A stretch of DNA of 64,000 nt from Archivesica marissinica (taxonomy: Eukaryota > Mollusca > Bivalvia > Venerida > Vesicomyidae). The position numbers and the translations under genes are program-made. Positions 1-13,000 of this stretch are shown here, one piece after another. The first letter of the stretch is position 1. Each line of letters opens with the position of its first letter. The stretch is taken from assembly GCA_014843695.1 (NCBI GenBank), contig CM026394.1, forward strand, positions 36,720,738 through 36,784,737, written 5' to 3'. Under the pieces are notes generated by a model that searched no databases, was not told where the DNA came from, and saw nothing but the letters and a program-made list of their open reading frames with translations.

Positions 1-40
1 ATATGGTGGCCTTCCAGCCTTATTTAATACTCATTCGTTA

Positions 41-310
41 CAGACGGATCTGTAGTCCAGTGGTAACACGCTGGACTGGTAGGTTCGATCCCACGTCTGA
101 CCATAATACAATTAACAGTCTTTCAGATGGGACGTTAAACCGAGGTCTCGTGTCCGGTGCTTTACACCGTGCACGTAAAAGAACCAGAGAAAACTCGGGA
201 ATGGGTCTCTGTCTGTATCATTGCACTATCCACCAACAATCTAAAATGACTAATCTCTTCAGGAGGCGTCGCTCATATGGGCAACCGGTAGCGACGATAA
301 ATAAACGTAA
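41..310 (+). mobile_element. SINE-A, tRNA-headed retroposon
   Basis: The head resembles a tRNA: an A-box-like stretch (tagtccagtggtaacacg) and a B-box-like ggttcgatccc. The body ends in gcgacgataaataaacgta. The flanks share actcattcgt, a target-site duplication of about 10 bp expected of target-primed retroposition. Relative to the copies at 50448 and 58931, this one lacks about 15 bp between the two promoter boxes. The same family recurs at 29072, 30081, 43738, 50448 and 58931. I cannot assign it to a named SINE family without a library search. Confidence 0.85.
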
Positions 311-559
311 AACCACCACCACTCATTCGTATTTTTGTCGTGAAAACATGGAGAAAATATTGTCAGACTGCTACTAAATAAAATGGTGGCCAACACACCA
401 AGACAGAACAAAAACACAGAGTATTGTTATAACGAGATCTATATTTAATAAACCATTGTGTTGTGTTTGATTATGGAGGATTACAAACAAGCAACAGTTG
501 TTGTTTTTATCAAATATTATTTTACACAATTGTTCAAGTTCTGTTCTCTAGATAATACA
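311..559. other. unique sequence, nothing recognised
   Basis: AT-rich sequence between two SINE copies. No exon, repeat or RNA gene is visible. Confidence 0.5.
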
Positions 560-722
560 TACGATTACTATTGTGCCCTTAGGCAAGGCATTTAAATTCC
601 ACATACCTCTTCTCTCTCCCTCGTGGCGATGGAATCCCTCAGGAATGAGGTCTCGAGAGTGATTAATATAAGGTGTAAGAACTTGGTTCGCAATCGCGCT
701 TAAATAAAATTGTATAAACTAA
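560..722 (+). mobile_element. SINE-B, 5'-truncated copy
   Basis: Contains the body and tail of the SINE-B family (cttaggcaaggcatttaaat, then ggtctcgagagtgattaata). It lacks the tRNA-like head that is intact at 23683 on the opposite strand. It ends with the family's A-rich tail before cgcgcttaaataaa. Confidence 0.75.
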
Positions 723-856
723 GCTATTGAGATAATTTTGAGGAAACTGTTGACAACGGAGAGGACTCTTTCATATACATGTACAGCTGTCTGTCAAATT
801 TCGTAAGGTATCTTATGGTAAATGAACAGGTATTAACCGAACAATAGATGACGACT

Positions 857-1109
857 GTCCGATTAGCGCAGTGGTTAGCGCACTCGCTTCTCACCAATGT
901 AACACGGGTTCGATCCTCGCACCGGGATGTATGTGAGATGGTACGGTGGTCGCCAGATCGGACAGGTGGGTTTTCTCCGGATATTCCGGTTTCCTCCCAC
1001 ACGAATGACCACATTTGCGCTTTCATCCGCGACAACGAGAGTGATTAAGATAAGTTGTCCAATCTTGCTTCGCAATCGTTCGCAATCGTTGTAAAATAAA
1101 TAAAGTTTA
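857..1109 (+). mobile_element. SINE-C, tRNA-headed retroposon
   Basis: Begins with a tRNA-like head (gattagcgcagtggttagcg, then cgggttcgatcctcgc). A body with the ttctccggatattccggttt motif follows, and the tail runs into aaataaataaagttt. A second copy with the same order is at 52652. The motif tactccggttt resembles a conserved SINE core seen in several invertebrate lineages, but I cannot confirm which family. Confidence 0.8.
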
Positions 1110-1316
1110 AAAAAACAAAATGACGAATCTAAAGAAGCGACACTCCTCGTGAGTTTGATGAAATTCCAATAATAGATTCCAAGTTATGACCGAAACAGGA
1201 ATTTAACTCACTTGATATTTGACCATATATAACTTTGGTACCAGGAATAGATACCAGTGTACTATGCAGCTCATTGCCCATATCGACTGTGTACTTATTA
1301 GTTATGACTGACACGG

Positions 1317-1868
1317 AAAAACTCATAATGCTCTATGCCATGTTCAAAAACTCATAATGCTCTATGCCATGTTCAAAAACTCATAATGCTCTATGCCATG
1401 TTCAAAAACTCATAATGCTCTATGCCATGTTCAAAAACTCATAATGCTCTATACTATGTTCAAAAACTCATAATGCTCTATGCCATGTTCAAAAACTCAT
1501 AATGCTCTATCCATGTTCAAAAACTCGTAATGCTCTATACCATGTTCAAAAACTCATAATGCTCTATCCCATGTTCAAAAACTCATAATGCTCTATACCA
1601 TGATCAAAAACTCATAATGCTCTATGCAATGTTCAAAAACTCATAATGATCTATGCCATGTTCAAAAACTAATAATACTCTATGCCATGTTCAAAAACTC
1701 ATAATGATCTATGCCATGTTCAAAAACTCATAATACTCTATGCCATGTTCAAAAACTCATAATACTCTATGCCATGTTCAAAAACTCATAATGCTCTATG
1801 CCATGTTCAAAAACTCATAATACTCTATGCCATGTTCATGTTCAAAAACTCATTATGCCATGTTCAAA
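1317..1868. repeat. 29-bp minisatellite, about 19 units
   Basis: Direct tandem units built on actcataatgctctatgcc followed by atgttcaaaa. Units differ by single bases and small indels, and the right end is degenerate. It lies upstream of the first recognised Ig exon, probably in an intron. Confidence 0.95.
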
Positions 1869-1950
1869 ATGTCACACTTTCCAAAAGCTTTCGTTTAATC
1901 CTATGTTATTAATCTACAATTACATTTATATGTGAATACAAAACATGGCA

Positions 1951-2472
1951 ATTTGAGGAACACGGATCGAGATACAAGTCAAAGCAACATTAGTCACGGA
2001 TGCTATAGTTATAGTGTTTGAGGAACACGGATCGAGATACAAGTCAAAGCAACATTAGTCACGGATGCTATAGTTATAGTGTTTGAGGAACACGGATCGA
2101 GATACAAGTCAAAGCAACATTAGTCACGGATGCTATAGTTATAGTGTTTGAGGAACACGGATCGAGATACAAGTCAAAGCAACATTAGTCACGGATGCTA
2201 TAGTTATAGTGTTTGAGGAACACGGATCGAGATACAAGTCAAAGCAACATTAGTCACGGATGCTATAGTTATAGTGTTTGAGGAACACGGATCGAGATAC
2301 AAGTCAAAGCAACATTAGTCACGGATGCTATAGTTATAGTGTTTGAGGAACACGGATCGAGATACAAGTCAAAGCAACATTAGTCACGGATGCTATAGTT
2401 ATAGTGTTTGAGGAACACGGATCGAGATACAAGTCAAAGCAACATTAGTCACGGATGCTATAGTTATAGTCT
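1951..2472. repeat. 65-bp minisatellite, 8 nearly identical units
   Basis: Unit starts recur every 65 bp (2016, 2081, 2146 and so on). The units start with tttgaggaacacggatcg and end in gatgctatagttatagtg. They are almost identical, indicating recent expansion or homogenisation. Confidence 0.97.
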
Positions 2473-3045
2473 TTGTAGCAAAACCAGTATTATTACCAGT
2501 GTTTCAAATTAAATTGAAATCAAACAACATTTTAAAATACTTGAACACATATACTCTTATGTTGACGTTTTGTTCCCTACGTAAGTCCGTTTCACCGAAA
2601 CAACTCATCATTTGTTTAAGAAATTAATGTGGTACTTCATTTTTAGCATGTTTTATTAATATTGCTCTCACATAAAACCTGGACATTCTAATACAGTACA
2701 TGTTCGGCATTCTCATCCGGAACAGGACTTTAATATTACTGTTCAGTTTATCGAAGCTCCAATTTCACGTATTGTAGGGTTCTTTTATGAAAATAAAATG
2801 ACTTAATTCCTACAAACGCGATATTTTGTATATGCAATATATAGGGTGTCTTAATTAACATAGTAAAAAGTCCACCACAGTCGTAGAAGAAGAGAGCTTA
2901 CAAAATACACTGACACCATAAAAAACTGTGCTCTTTTATATTGAGCGTTACGTTTTCGTTACAAATGTTAGAATTATGGATTTTGCTATCATGAGTGAAG
3001 AAAACAATCCATCACATGTTGCATTAAATTCCCAATATTTAAAGC
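2473..3045. other. unique AT-rich sequence, nothing recognised
   Basis: No open frame, repeat or RNA-like structure is visible. It probably belongs to the intron upstream of the first Ig exon. Confidence 0.5.
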
Positions 3046-3236
3046 GCGTAGATCTATATATAAACGTCCAAATGTGCGCGTAGATCTATATATAAACGTC
3101 CAAATGTGTGCGTAGATCTATATATAAACGTCCAAATGTGTGCGTAGATCTATATATAAACGTCCAAATGTGTGCGTAGATCTATATATAAACGTCCAAA
3201 TGTGCGTAGATCTATATATAAACGTCCAAATGTGCC
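3046..3236. repeat. 30/32-bp minisatellite, 6 units
   Basis: Units contain cgtagatctatatataaacg followed by tccaaatgtg. Two length forms exist, 30 and 32 bp, differing by a tg dinucleotide at the junction. Confidence 0.95.
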
Positions 3237-3344
3237 TATTTGTTTCTTCTAAAAGGATATAACGTTTACCTCTAAGGCAAGTGCACCGTTTCTTTTTCTC
3301 GTCAGTATATCTTTGATCTTTGTGTTTGTAAACTTGTAAAAATA

Positions 3345-3650
3345 TCCGCATGTCTCACCACCGGATGTATTGAATACTGAATGTATCCGTATGTCTCACC
3401 ACCGGATGTATTGAATACTGAATGTATCCGTATGTCTCACCACCGGATGTATTGAATACTGAATGTATCCGCATGTCTCACCACCGGATGTATTGAATAC
3501 TGAATGTATCCGTATGTCTCACCACCGGATGTATTGAATACTGAATGTATCCGTATGTCTCACCACCGGATGTATTGAATACTGAATGTATCCGTATGTC
3601 TCACCACCGTATGTATTGAATACTGAATGTATCCGTATGTCTCACCACCG
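3345..3650. repeat. 41-bp minisatellite, about 7 units
   Basis: Starts recur every 41 bp from 3350, with atgtctcaccaccggatgta as the leading half. The array ends about 35 bp before the splice acceptor of the first Ig exon. Confidence 0.96.
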
Positions 3651-3684
3651 GTGAAGATTAACGTCATTTATATTTAATTTACAG

Positions 3685-4008
3685 GGTGTGATGTTAATCA
3701 AACATTATTTGTACCAGAAGGATCAAATGCCACCTTTCAGGTTAATATCACTGACCTACGAAATATCGTAATCTATAAGGAAACACGAATGCTGTTCTTT
3801 GCTTACCTTCATCATGATGATATAGATATAGAATATTTCGAGCATGACATTGAAAAGAGATGTTATGTACATGTAGATACATATGGCTATGATTCAGCGA
3901 CTGTAACAATCATCTTAACAGATGTTGGAACTGCAGATAATGGAACTTACATGGTAGACGGGCCTGCGTTAGGCTACCGACCTGCTTGCTGGATACTTTT
4001 TATCATGG
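3685..4008 (+). CDS. Ig-like receptor gene, Ig domain exon 1
   Basis: An open exon of 324 nt between acceptor tttaattta-cag and donor G|GTAAGT, both phase 1 (phase-1 boundaries are typical of Ig-domain exons). The frame has four N-glycosylation sequons (NQT, NAT, NIT, NGT) and an Ig-like late strand, ILTDVGTADNGTYMV. The cysteine expected after the tyrosine is replaced (YMV), so this is an atypical Ig fold whose disulphide partners are uncertain. It is predicted to be extracellular. The signal-peptide exon must lie to the left, outside what I recognise. The downstream intron consists almost wholly of a 27-bp minisatellite. Membership in the same gene as the exons at 16-23 kb is inferred from strand, matching phase and domain type. 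An Ig-like fold is the best call but has no homology support here. Confidence 0.65.
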
Positions 4009-4047
4009 GTAAGTGCTTTATTTACGAAATTCTTACATTGGACATAT

Positions 4048-7000
4048 TAATTGCCGTCAGTCAGATGACGTATTCATTGCCACCAGTATATATGACGTAT
4101 TCATTGCCACCAGTATATATGACGTATCCATTGCCACCAGTGTAGATGTCGTATTCATTGCCATCAGTCTAGATGACGTATTCATTGCCACCAGTATAGA
4201 TGCCGTATTCATTGCCGTCAGTCCAGATGACGTATTCATTGCCACCGGTATAGATGACGTATTCATTGCCACAGGTATAGATGACGTATTCATTGACACC
4301 AGTCCAGATGACGTATTCATTGCCACCAGTATATATGATGTATCCATTGCCACCAGTATAGATGACGTATTCATTGCCACCAGTATATATGATGTATCCA
4401 TTGCCATCAGTATATATGATGTATCCATTGCCGTCAGTATAGATGACGTATTCCTTGCCACCAGTCTAGATGACGTATTCATTGCCACCAGTATATATGA
4501 TGTATCCATTGCCACCAGTATAAATGACGTATTCATTGCCACCAGTATATATGATGTATCCATTGCCATCAGTATATATGACGTATTCATTGCCACCAGT
4601 ATATATGACGTATTCATTGCCACCAGTATAGATGACGTATTCATTGCCACCAGTATATATGACGTATTCATTGCCGTCAGTCTATATGTCGTATTCATTG
4701 CCGTCAGTCCAGATGACGTATTCATTGCCACCAGTATATATGACGTATTAATTGCCGTCAGTCTAGATGACGTATTCATTGCCGTCAGTCTAGATGACGT
4801 ATTCAATGTCGTCAGTGTAGATGACGTATTCATTGCCGTCAGTCCCGATGACGTATTCATTGCCACCAGTCTAGATGACGTATTCATTGCCGTCAGTCCA
4901 GATGACGTATTCATTGCCACCAGTATAGATGACGTATTCATTGCCACCAGTATAGATGACGTATTCATTGCCACCAGTATAGATGACGTATCCATTGCCA
5001 CCAGTATATATGACGTATTCATTACCATCAGTTTAGATGATGTATTCATTGCCACCAGTATAGATGCCGTATTCATTGCCACCAGTATAGATGTCGTATT
5101 CATTGACATTAGTATAGATGAAGTATCCATTGCCACCAGTATAGATGACGTATTCATTGCCACCAGTATATATGACGTATTCATTGCCGTCAGTCTAGAT
5201 GACGTATTCATTGCCACCAGTATAGATGACGTATTCATTGCCACCAGTATAGATGACGTATTCATTGCCATCAGTATAGATATCGTATCCATTGCCACCA
5301 GTATAGATGACGTATTCATTGCCACCAGTATATTTGACGTATTCATTGCCGTCAGTCTAGATGACGTATTCATTGCCACACGTATATATGACGTATTCAT
5401 TGCCACCAGTATATATGACGTATCCATTGCCACCAGTATAGATGTCCTATTCATTGCCGTCAGTCTAGATGACGTATTCATTGCCACCAGTATAGATGAC
5501 GTATTCATTGCCACCAGTATAGATGACGTATTCATTGCCACCAGTATATATGACGTATTCATTACCATCAGTTTAGATGACGTATTCATTGCCACCAGTA
5601 TAGATGTCGTATTCATTGCCACCAGTATAGATGTCGTATTCATTGACATTAGTATATAAGAAGTATCCATTTCAACCAGTATATATGACGTATTCATTGC
5701 CACCAGTATAGATGTCGTATTCATTGCCGTCAGTCTAGATGACGTATTCATTGCCACCAGTATATATGACGTATTCATTGCCACCAGTATATATGACGTA
5801 TCCTTTGCCACCAGTATAGATGTCGTATTCATTGCCGTCAGTCTAGATGACGTATTCATTGCCACCAGTCTAGATGACGTATTCATTGCCACCAGTATAG
5901 ATGACGTATTCATTGCCACCAGTATATATGACGTATTCATTGCCATCAGTATAGATGCCGTATTCATTGCCGTCAGTCCAGATGACGTATTCATTGCCAC
6001 CGGTATAGATGACGTATTCATTGCCACCGGTATAGATGACGTATTCATTGCCACCAGTCCAGATGACGTATTCATTGCCACCAGTCTAGATGACGTATTC
6101 ATTGCCACCAGTATAGATGACATATTCATTGCCGTCAGTATAGATGACGTATTCATTATCGTCAGTCTATACGACGTATTCATTGCCACCAGTATAGATG
6201 ACGTATTCATTGCCACCAGTATATATGACGTATTCATTGCTGTCAGTCTAGATGACGTATTCATTGCCACCAGTATATATGACGTGTTCATTGCCACCAG
6301 TATATATGACGTATTCATTGCCACCAGTATATATGATGTATCAATTGCCCCCAGTATAGATGACGTATTCATTGCCACCAGTATATATGATGTGTTCATT
6401 GCCACCAGTATATATGACGTATTCATTGCCACCAGTATATATGATGTATCAATTGCCCCCAGTATAGATGACGTATTCATTGCCACCAGTATATATGACG
6501 TGTTCATTGCCATCAGTATATATGACGTATTCATTGCCACCAGTATATATGATGTATCCATTGCCCCCAGTATAGATGACGTATTCATTGCCACCAGTCT
6601 AGATGACGTATTCATTGCCCCCAGTCTAGATGCCGTATTCATTGCCACCAATCTAGATGACGTATTCATTGCCCCCAGTCTAGATGCCATATCCATTGCC
6701 ACCAGTCTAGATGCCGTATTCATTGCCATCAGTCTAGATGACGTATGCATGGCCACCAGTATAGATGACGTATTCATTGCCACCAGTATAGATGACGTAT
6801 TTATTGCCAGCAGTATAGATGAGGTATATATTGCCAGCAGTATAGATGACGTATTCATTGCCACCAGTCTATACGACGTATTCATTGCCACCAGTATAGA
6901 TGAAGTATTCATTGCCACCAGTATATATGACCTATTCATTTCCACCAGTATAGATGTCCAATTCAATGCCAGCAGTATAGATGACGTATCCATTGCCACC

Positions 7001-10000
7001 AGTATAGATGACGTATTCATTGCCACCAGAATAGATGCCGTATTCATTGCCACCAGTATAGATGCCGTATTCATTGCCACAATTATAGATGCCGTATTCA
7101 TTGCCACAAGTATATATGACGTATTCATTGCCACCGGTATATATGACGTATCCATTGCCAGCAGTGTAGATGTCGTATTCATTGCCATCAGTCTAGATGA
7201 CGTATTCATTGCCACCAGTATAGATGCCGTATTCATTGCCGTCAGTCCAGATGACGTATTCATTGCCACCTGTATAGATGACGTATTCATTGCCACCAGT
7301 ATAGATGACGTATTCATTGACACCAGTCCAGAGGACGTATTCAATGCCAACAGTCTAGATGACGTATTCATTGCCACCAGTATATATGATGTATCCATTG
7401 CCACCAGTATATATGACGTATTCATTGCCACCAGTATAGATGACGTATTCATTGCCACCAGTATATATGACGTATTCATTGCCGTCAGTCTAGATGTCGT
7501 ATTCATTGCCGTCAGTCTAGATGACGTATTCATTGCCGTCAGTCTAGATGACGTATTCATTGCCGTCAGTCCAGATGACGTATTCATTGCCACCAGTCTA
7601 GATGACGTATTCATTGCCGTCAGTCCAGATGACGTATTCATTGCCACCAGTATAGATGACGTATGCATTGCCACCAGTATAGATGACGTATTCATTGCCA
7701 CCAGTATAGATGACGTATTCATTGCCCCCAGTCTAGATGCCATATCCATTGCCACCACTCTAGATGCCGTATTCATCGCCATCAGTTTAGATGACGTATT
7801 CATTGCCACCAGTATAGATGTCGTATTCATTGCCACCAGTATAGATGTCGTATTCATTGACATTAGTATAGATGAAGTATCCATTGCCACCTGTATAGAT
7901 GACGTATTCATTGCCACCAGTATATATGACGTATTCATTGCCACCAGTATATATGACGTATTCATTGCCATCAGTATAGATGCCGTATTCATTGCCGTCA
8001 GTCCAGATGACGTATTCATTGCCACCGGTATATATGTCGTATTCATTGCCACCAGTCCAGATGACGTATTCATTGCCACCAGTCTAGATGACGTATTCAT
8101 TGCCACCAGTATAGATGACATATTCATTGCCGTCAGTATAGATGACGTATTCATTATCGTCAGTCTATACGACGTATTCATTGCCACCAGTATAGATGAC
8201 GTATTCATTGCCACCAGTATATATGACGTATTCATTGCTGTCAGTCTAGATGACGTATTCATTGCCACCAGTATATATGACGTGTTCATTGCCACCAGTA
8301 TATATGACGTATTCATTGCCACCAGTATATATGATGTATTAATTGCCCCCAGTATAGATGACGTATTCATTGCCACCAGTATATATGACGTGTTCATTGC
8401 CACCAGTATATATGACGTATTCATTGCCACCAGTATATATGATGTATCAATTGCCCCCAGTATAGATGACGTATTCATTGCCACCAGTATATATGACGTG
8501 TTCATTGCCATCAGTATATATGACGTATTCATTGCCACCAGTATATATGATGTATCCATTGCCCCCAGTATAGATGACGTATTCATTGCCACCAGTATAT
8601 ATGACGCAATCATTGCTGTCAGTCTAGATGACGTATTCATTGCCCCCAGTCTAGATGCCGTATTCATTTCCACTATTCTAGATGACGTATTCATTGCCCC
8701 CAGTCTAGATGCCATATCCATTGCCACCAGTCTAGATGCCGTATTCATTGCCATCAGTCTAGATGACGTATGCATTGCCACCAGTATAGATGACGTATTC
8801 ATTGCCACCAGTATAGATGACGTATTTATTGCCAGCAGTATAGATGAGGTATTTATTGCCAGCAGTATAGATGACGTATTCATTGCCACCAGTCTATACG
8901 ACGTATTCATTGCCACCAGTATAGATGAAGTATTCATTGCCACCAGTATATATGACCTATTCATTTCCACCAGTATAGATGTCCAATTCAATGCCAGCAG
9001 TATAGATGACGTATCCATTGCCACCAGTATAGATGACGTATTCATTGCCACCAGAATAGATGCCGTATTCATTGCCACCAGTATAGATGCCGTATTCATT
9101 GCCACAAGTATAGATGACGTATTCATTGCCACCAGTATATATGACGTATTCATTACCACCGGTATATATGACGTATCCATTGCCACCAGTGTAGATGTCG
9201 TATTCATTGCCATCAGTCTAGATGACGTATTCATTGCCACCAGTATAGATGCCGTATTCATTGCCGTCAGTCCAGATGACGTATTCATTGCCACCGGTAT
9301 AGATGACGTATTCATTGCCACCAGTATAGATGACGTATTCATTGACACCAGTCCAGATGACGTATTCATTGCCACCAGTCTAGATGACGTATTCATTGCT
9401 ACCAGTATATATGATGTATCCATTGCCACCAGTATAGATGACGTATTCATTGCCACCAGTATATATGATGTATCCATTGCCACCAGTATATATGACGTAT
9501 TCATTGCCATCAGTATAGATGCCGTATTCATTGCCGTCAGTCTAGATGACGTATTCATTGCCACCAGTCTAGATGACGTATTCATTGCCACCAGTATAGA
9601 TGACGTATTCATTGCCACCAGTATATATGACGTATACATTGCCATCAGTATAGATGCCGTATTCATTGCCGTCAGTCCAGATGACGTATTCATTGCCACC
9701 GGTATAGATGACGTATTCATTGCCACCGGTATATATGACGTATTCATTGCCACCAGTCCAGATGACGTATTCATTGCCACCAGTCTAGATGACGTATTCA
9801 TTGCCACCAGTATAGATGACATATTCATTGCCGTCAGTATAGATGACGTATTCATTATCGTCAGTCTATACGACGTATTCATTGCCACCAGTATAGATGA
9901 CGTATTCATTGCCATCAGTATATATGACGTATTCATTGCTGTCAGTCTAGATGACGTATTCATTGCCACCAGTATATATGACGTGTTCATTGCCACCAGT

Positions 10001-13000
10001 ATATATGACGTATTCATTGCCACCAGTATATATGATGTATGAATTGCCCCCAGTATAGATGACATATTCATTGCCACCAGTATATATGACGTGTTCATTG
10101 CCACCAGTATATATGACGTATTCATTGCCACCAGTATATATGATGTATCAATTGCCCCCAGTATAGATGACGTATTCATTGTCACCAGTATATATGACGT
10201 GTTCATTGCCATCAGTATATATGACGTATTCATTGCCACCTTTATATATGATGTATCCATTGTCCCCAGTATAGATGACGTTTTCATTGCCACCAGTATA
10301 TATGACGTGTTCATTGCCACCAGTATATATGATGTATCAATTGCCCCCAGTATAGATGACGTATTCATTGCCACCAGTATATATGACGTGTTCATTGCCA
10401 TCAGTATATATGACGTATTCATTGCCACCAGTATATATGATGTATCCATTGCCCCCAGTATAGATGACGTATTCATTGCCACCAGTCTAGATGACGTATT
10501 CATTGCCCCCAGTCTAGATGCCGTATTCATTGCCACCAGTCTAGATGACGTATTCGTTGCCCCCAGTCTAGATGCCATATCCATTGCCACCCGTCTAGAT
10601 GCCGTATTCATTGCCATCAGTCTAGATGACGTATGCATTGCAACCAGTATAGATGACGTATTCATTGCCACCAGTATAGATGACGTATTTATTGCCAGCA
10701 GTATAGATGAGGTATTTATTGCCAGCAGTATAGATGACGTATTCATTGCCACTAATCTATACGACGTATTCATTGCCACCAGTATAGATGAAGTATTCAT
10801 TGCCACCAGTATATATGACCTATTCATTTCCACCAGTATAGATGTCCAATTCAATGCCAGCAGTATAGATGACGTATCCATTGCCACCAGTATAGATGAC
10901 GTATTCATTGCCACCAGAATAGATGCCGTATTCATTGCCACCAGTATAGATGCCGTATTCATTGCCACAATTATAGATGCCGTATTCATTGCCACCAGTA
11001 TATATGACGTATTCATTGCCACCGGTATATATGACGTATCCATTGCCAGCAGTGTAGATGTCGTATTCATTGCCATCAGTCTAGATGACGTATTCATTGC
11101 CACCAGTATAGATGCCGTATTCATTGCCGTCAGTCCAGATGACGTATTCATTGCCACCGGTATAGATGACGTATTCATTGCCACCAGTATAGATGACGTA
11201 TTCATTGCCACCAGTATAGATGACGTATTCATTGACACCATTCCAGATGACGTATTCATTGCCAACAGTCTAGATGACGTATTCATTGCCACCAGTATAT
11301 ATGATGTATCCATTGCCACCAGTATAGATGACGTATTCATTGCCACCAGTATATATGATGTATCCATTGCCACCAGTATATATGACGTATTCATTGCCAC
11401 CAGTATAGATGACGTATGCATTGCCACCAGTATATATGACGTATTCATTGCCGTCAGTCTAGATGTCGTATTCATTGCCGTCAGTCTAGATGACGTATTC
11501 ATTGCCGTCAGTCTAAATGACGTATTCATTGCCGTCAGTCTAGATGACGTATTCATTGCCGTCAGTCCAGATGACGTATTCATTGCCACCAGTCTAGATG
11601 ACGTATTCATTGCCGTCAGTCCAGATGACGTATTCATTGCCACCAGTATAGATGACGTATGCATTGCCACCAGTATAGATGACGTATTCATTGCCCCCAG
11701 TCTAGATGCCATATCCATTGCCACCAGTCTAGATGCCGTATTCATTGCCATCAGTTTAGATTACGTATTCATTGCCACCAGTATAGATGTCGTATTCATT
11801 GCCACCAGTATAGATGTCGTATTCATTGACATTAGTAAGATGAAGTATCCATTGCCACCTGTATAGATGACGTATTCATTGCCACCAGTATATATGACGT
11901 ATTCATTGCCACCAGTATATATGACGTATTCATTGCCATCAGTATAGATGCCGTATTCATTGCCGTCAGTCCAGATGACGTATTCATTGCCACCGGTATA
12001 GATGACGTATTCATTGCCACCGGTATATATGACGTATTCATTGCCACCAGTCCAGATGACGTATTCATTGCCACCAGTCTAGATGACGTATTCATTGCCA
12101 CCAGTATAGATGACATATTCATTGCCGTCAGTATAGATGACGTATTCATTATCGTCAGTCTATACGACGTATTCATTGCCACCAGTATAGATGACGTATT
12201 CATTGCCATCAGTATATATGACGTATTCATTGCTGTCAGTCTAGATGACGTATTCATTGCCACCAGTATATATGACGTGTTCATTGCCACCAGTATATAT
12301 GACGTATTCATTGCCACAAGTATATATGATGTATGAATTGCCCCCAGTATAGATGACATATTCATTGCCACCAGTATATATGACGTGTTCATTGCCACCA
12401 GTATATATGACGTATTCATTGCCACCAGTATATATGATGTATCAATTGCCCCCAGTATAGATGACGTATTCATTGCCACCAGTATATATGACGTGTTCAT
12501 TGCCATCAGTATATATGACGTATTCATTGCCACCTTTATATATGATGTATCCATTGCCCCCAGTATAGATGACGTTTTCATTGCCACCAGTATATATGAC
12601 GCAATCATTGCTGTCAGTCTAGATGACGTATTCATTGCCCCCAGTCTAGATGCCGTATTCATTGCCACTAGTCTAGATGACGTATTCATTGCCCCCAGTC
12701 TAGATGCCATATCCATTGCCACCAGTCTAGATGCCGTATTCATTGCCATCAGTCTAGATGACGTATGCATTGCCACCAGTATAGATGACGTATTTATTGC
12801 CAGCAGTATAGATGACGTATTTATTGCCAGCAGTATAGATGAGGTATTCATTGCCACCAGTCTATACGACGTATTCATTGCCACCAGTATAGATGAAGTA
12901 GTCATTGCCACCAGTATATATGACCTATTCATTTCCACCAGTATAGATGTCCAATTCAATGCCAGAAGTATAGATGACGTATCCATTGCCACCAGTATAG

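Noticed and set aside
3..377. 124-codon frame at the left edge
   Set aside because: It runs through a SINE-A copy, and its sequence is that of the SINE.
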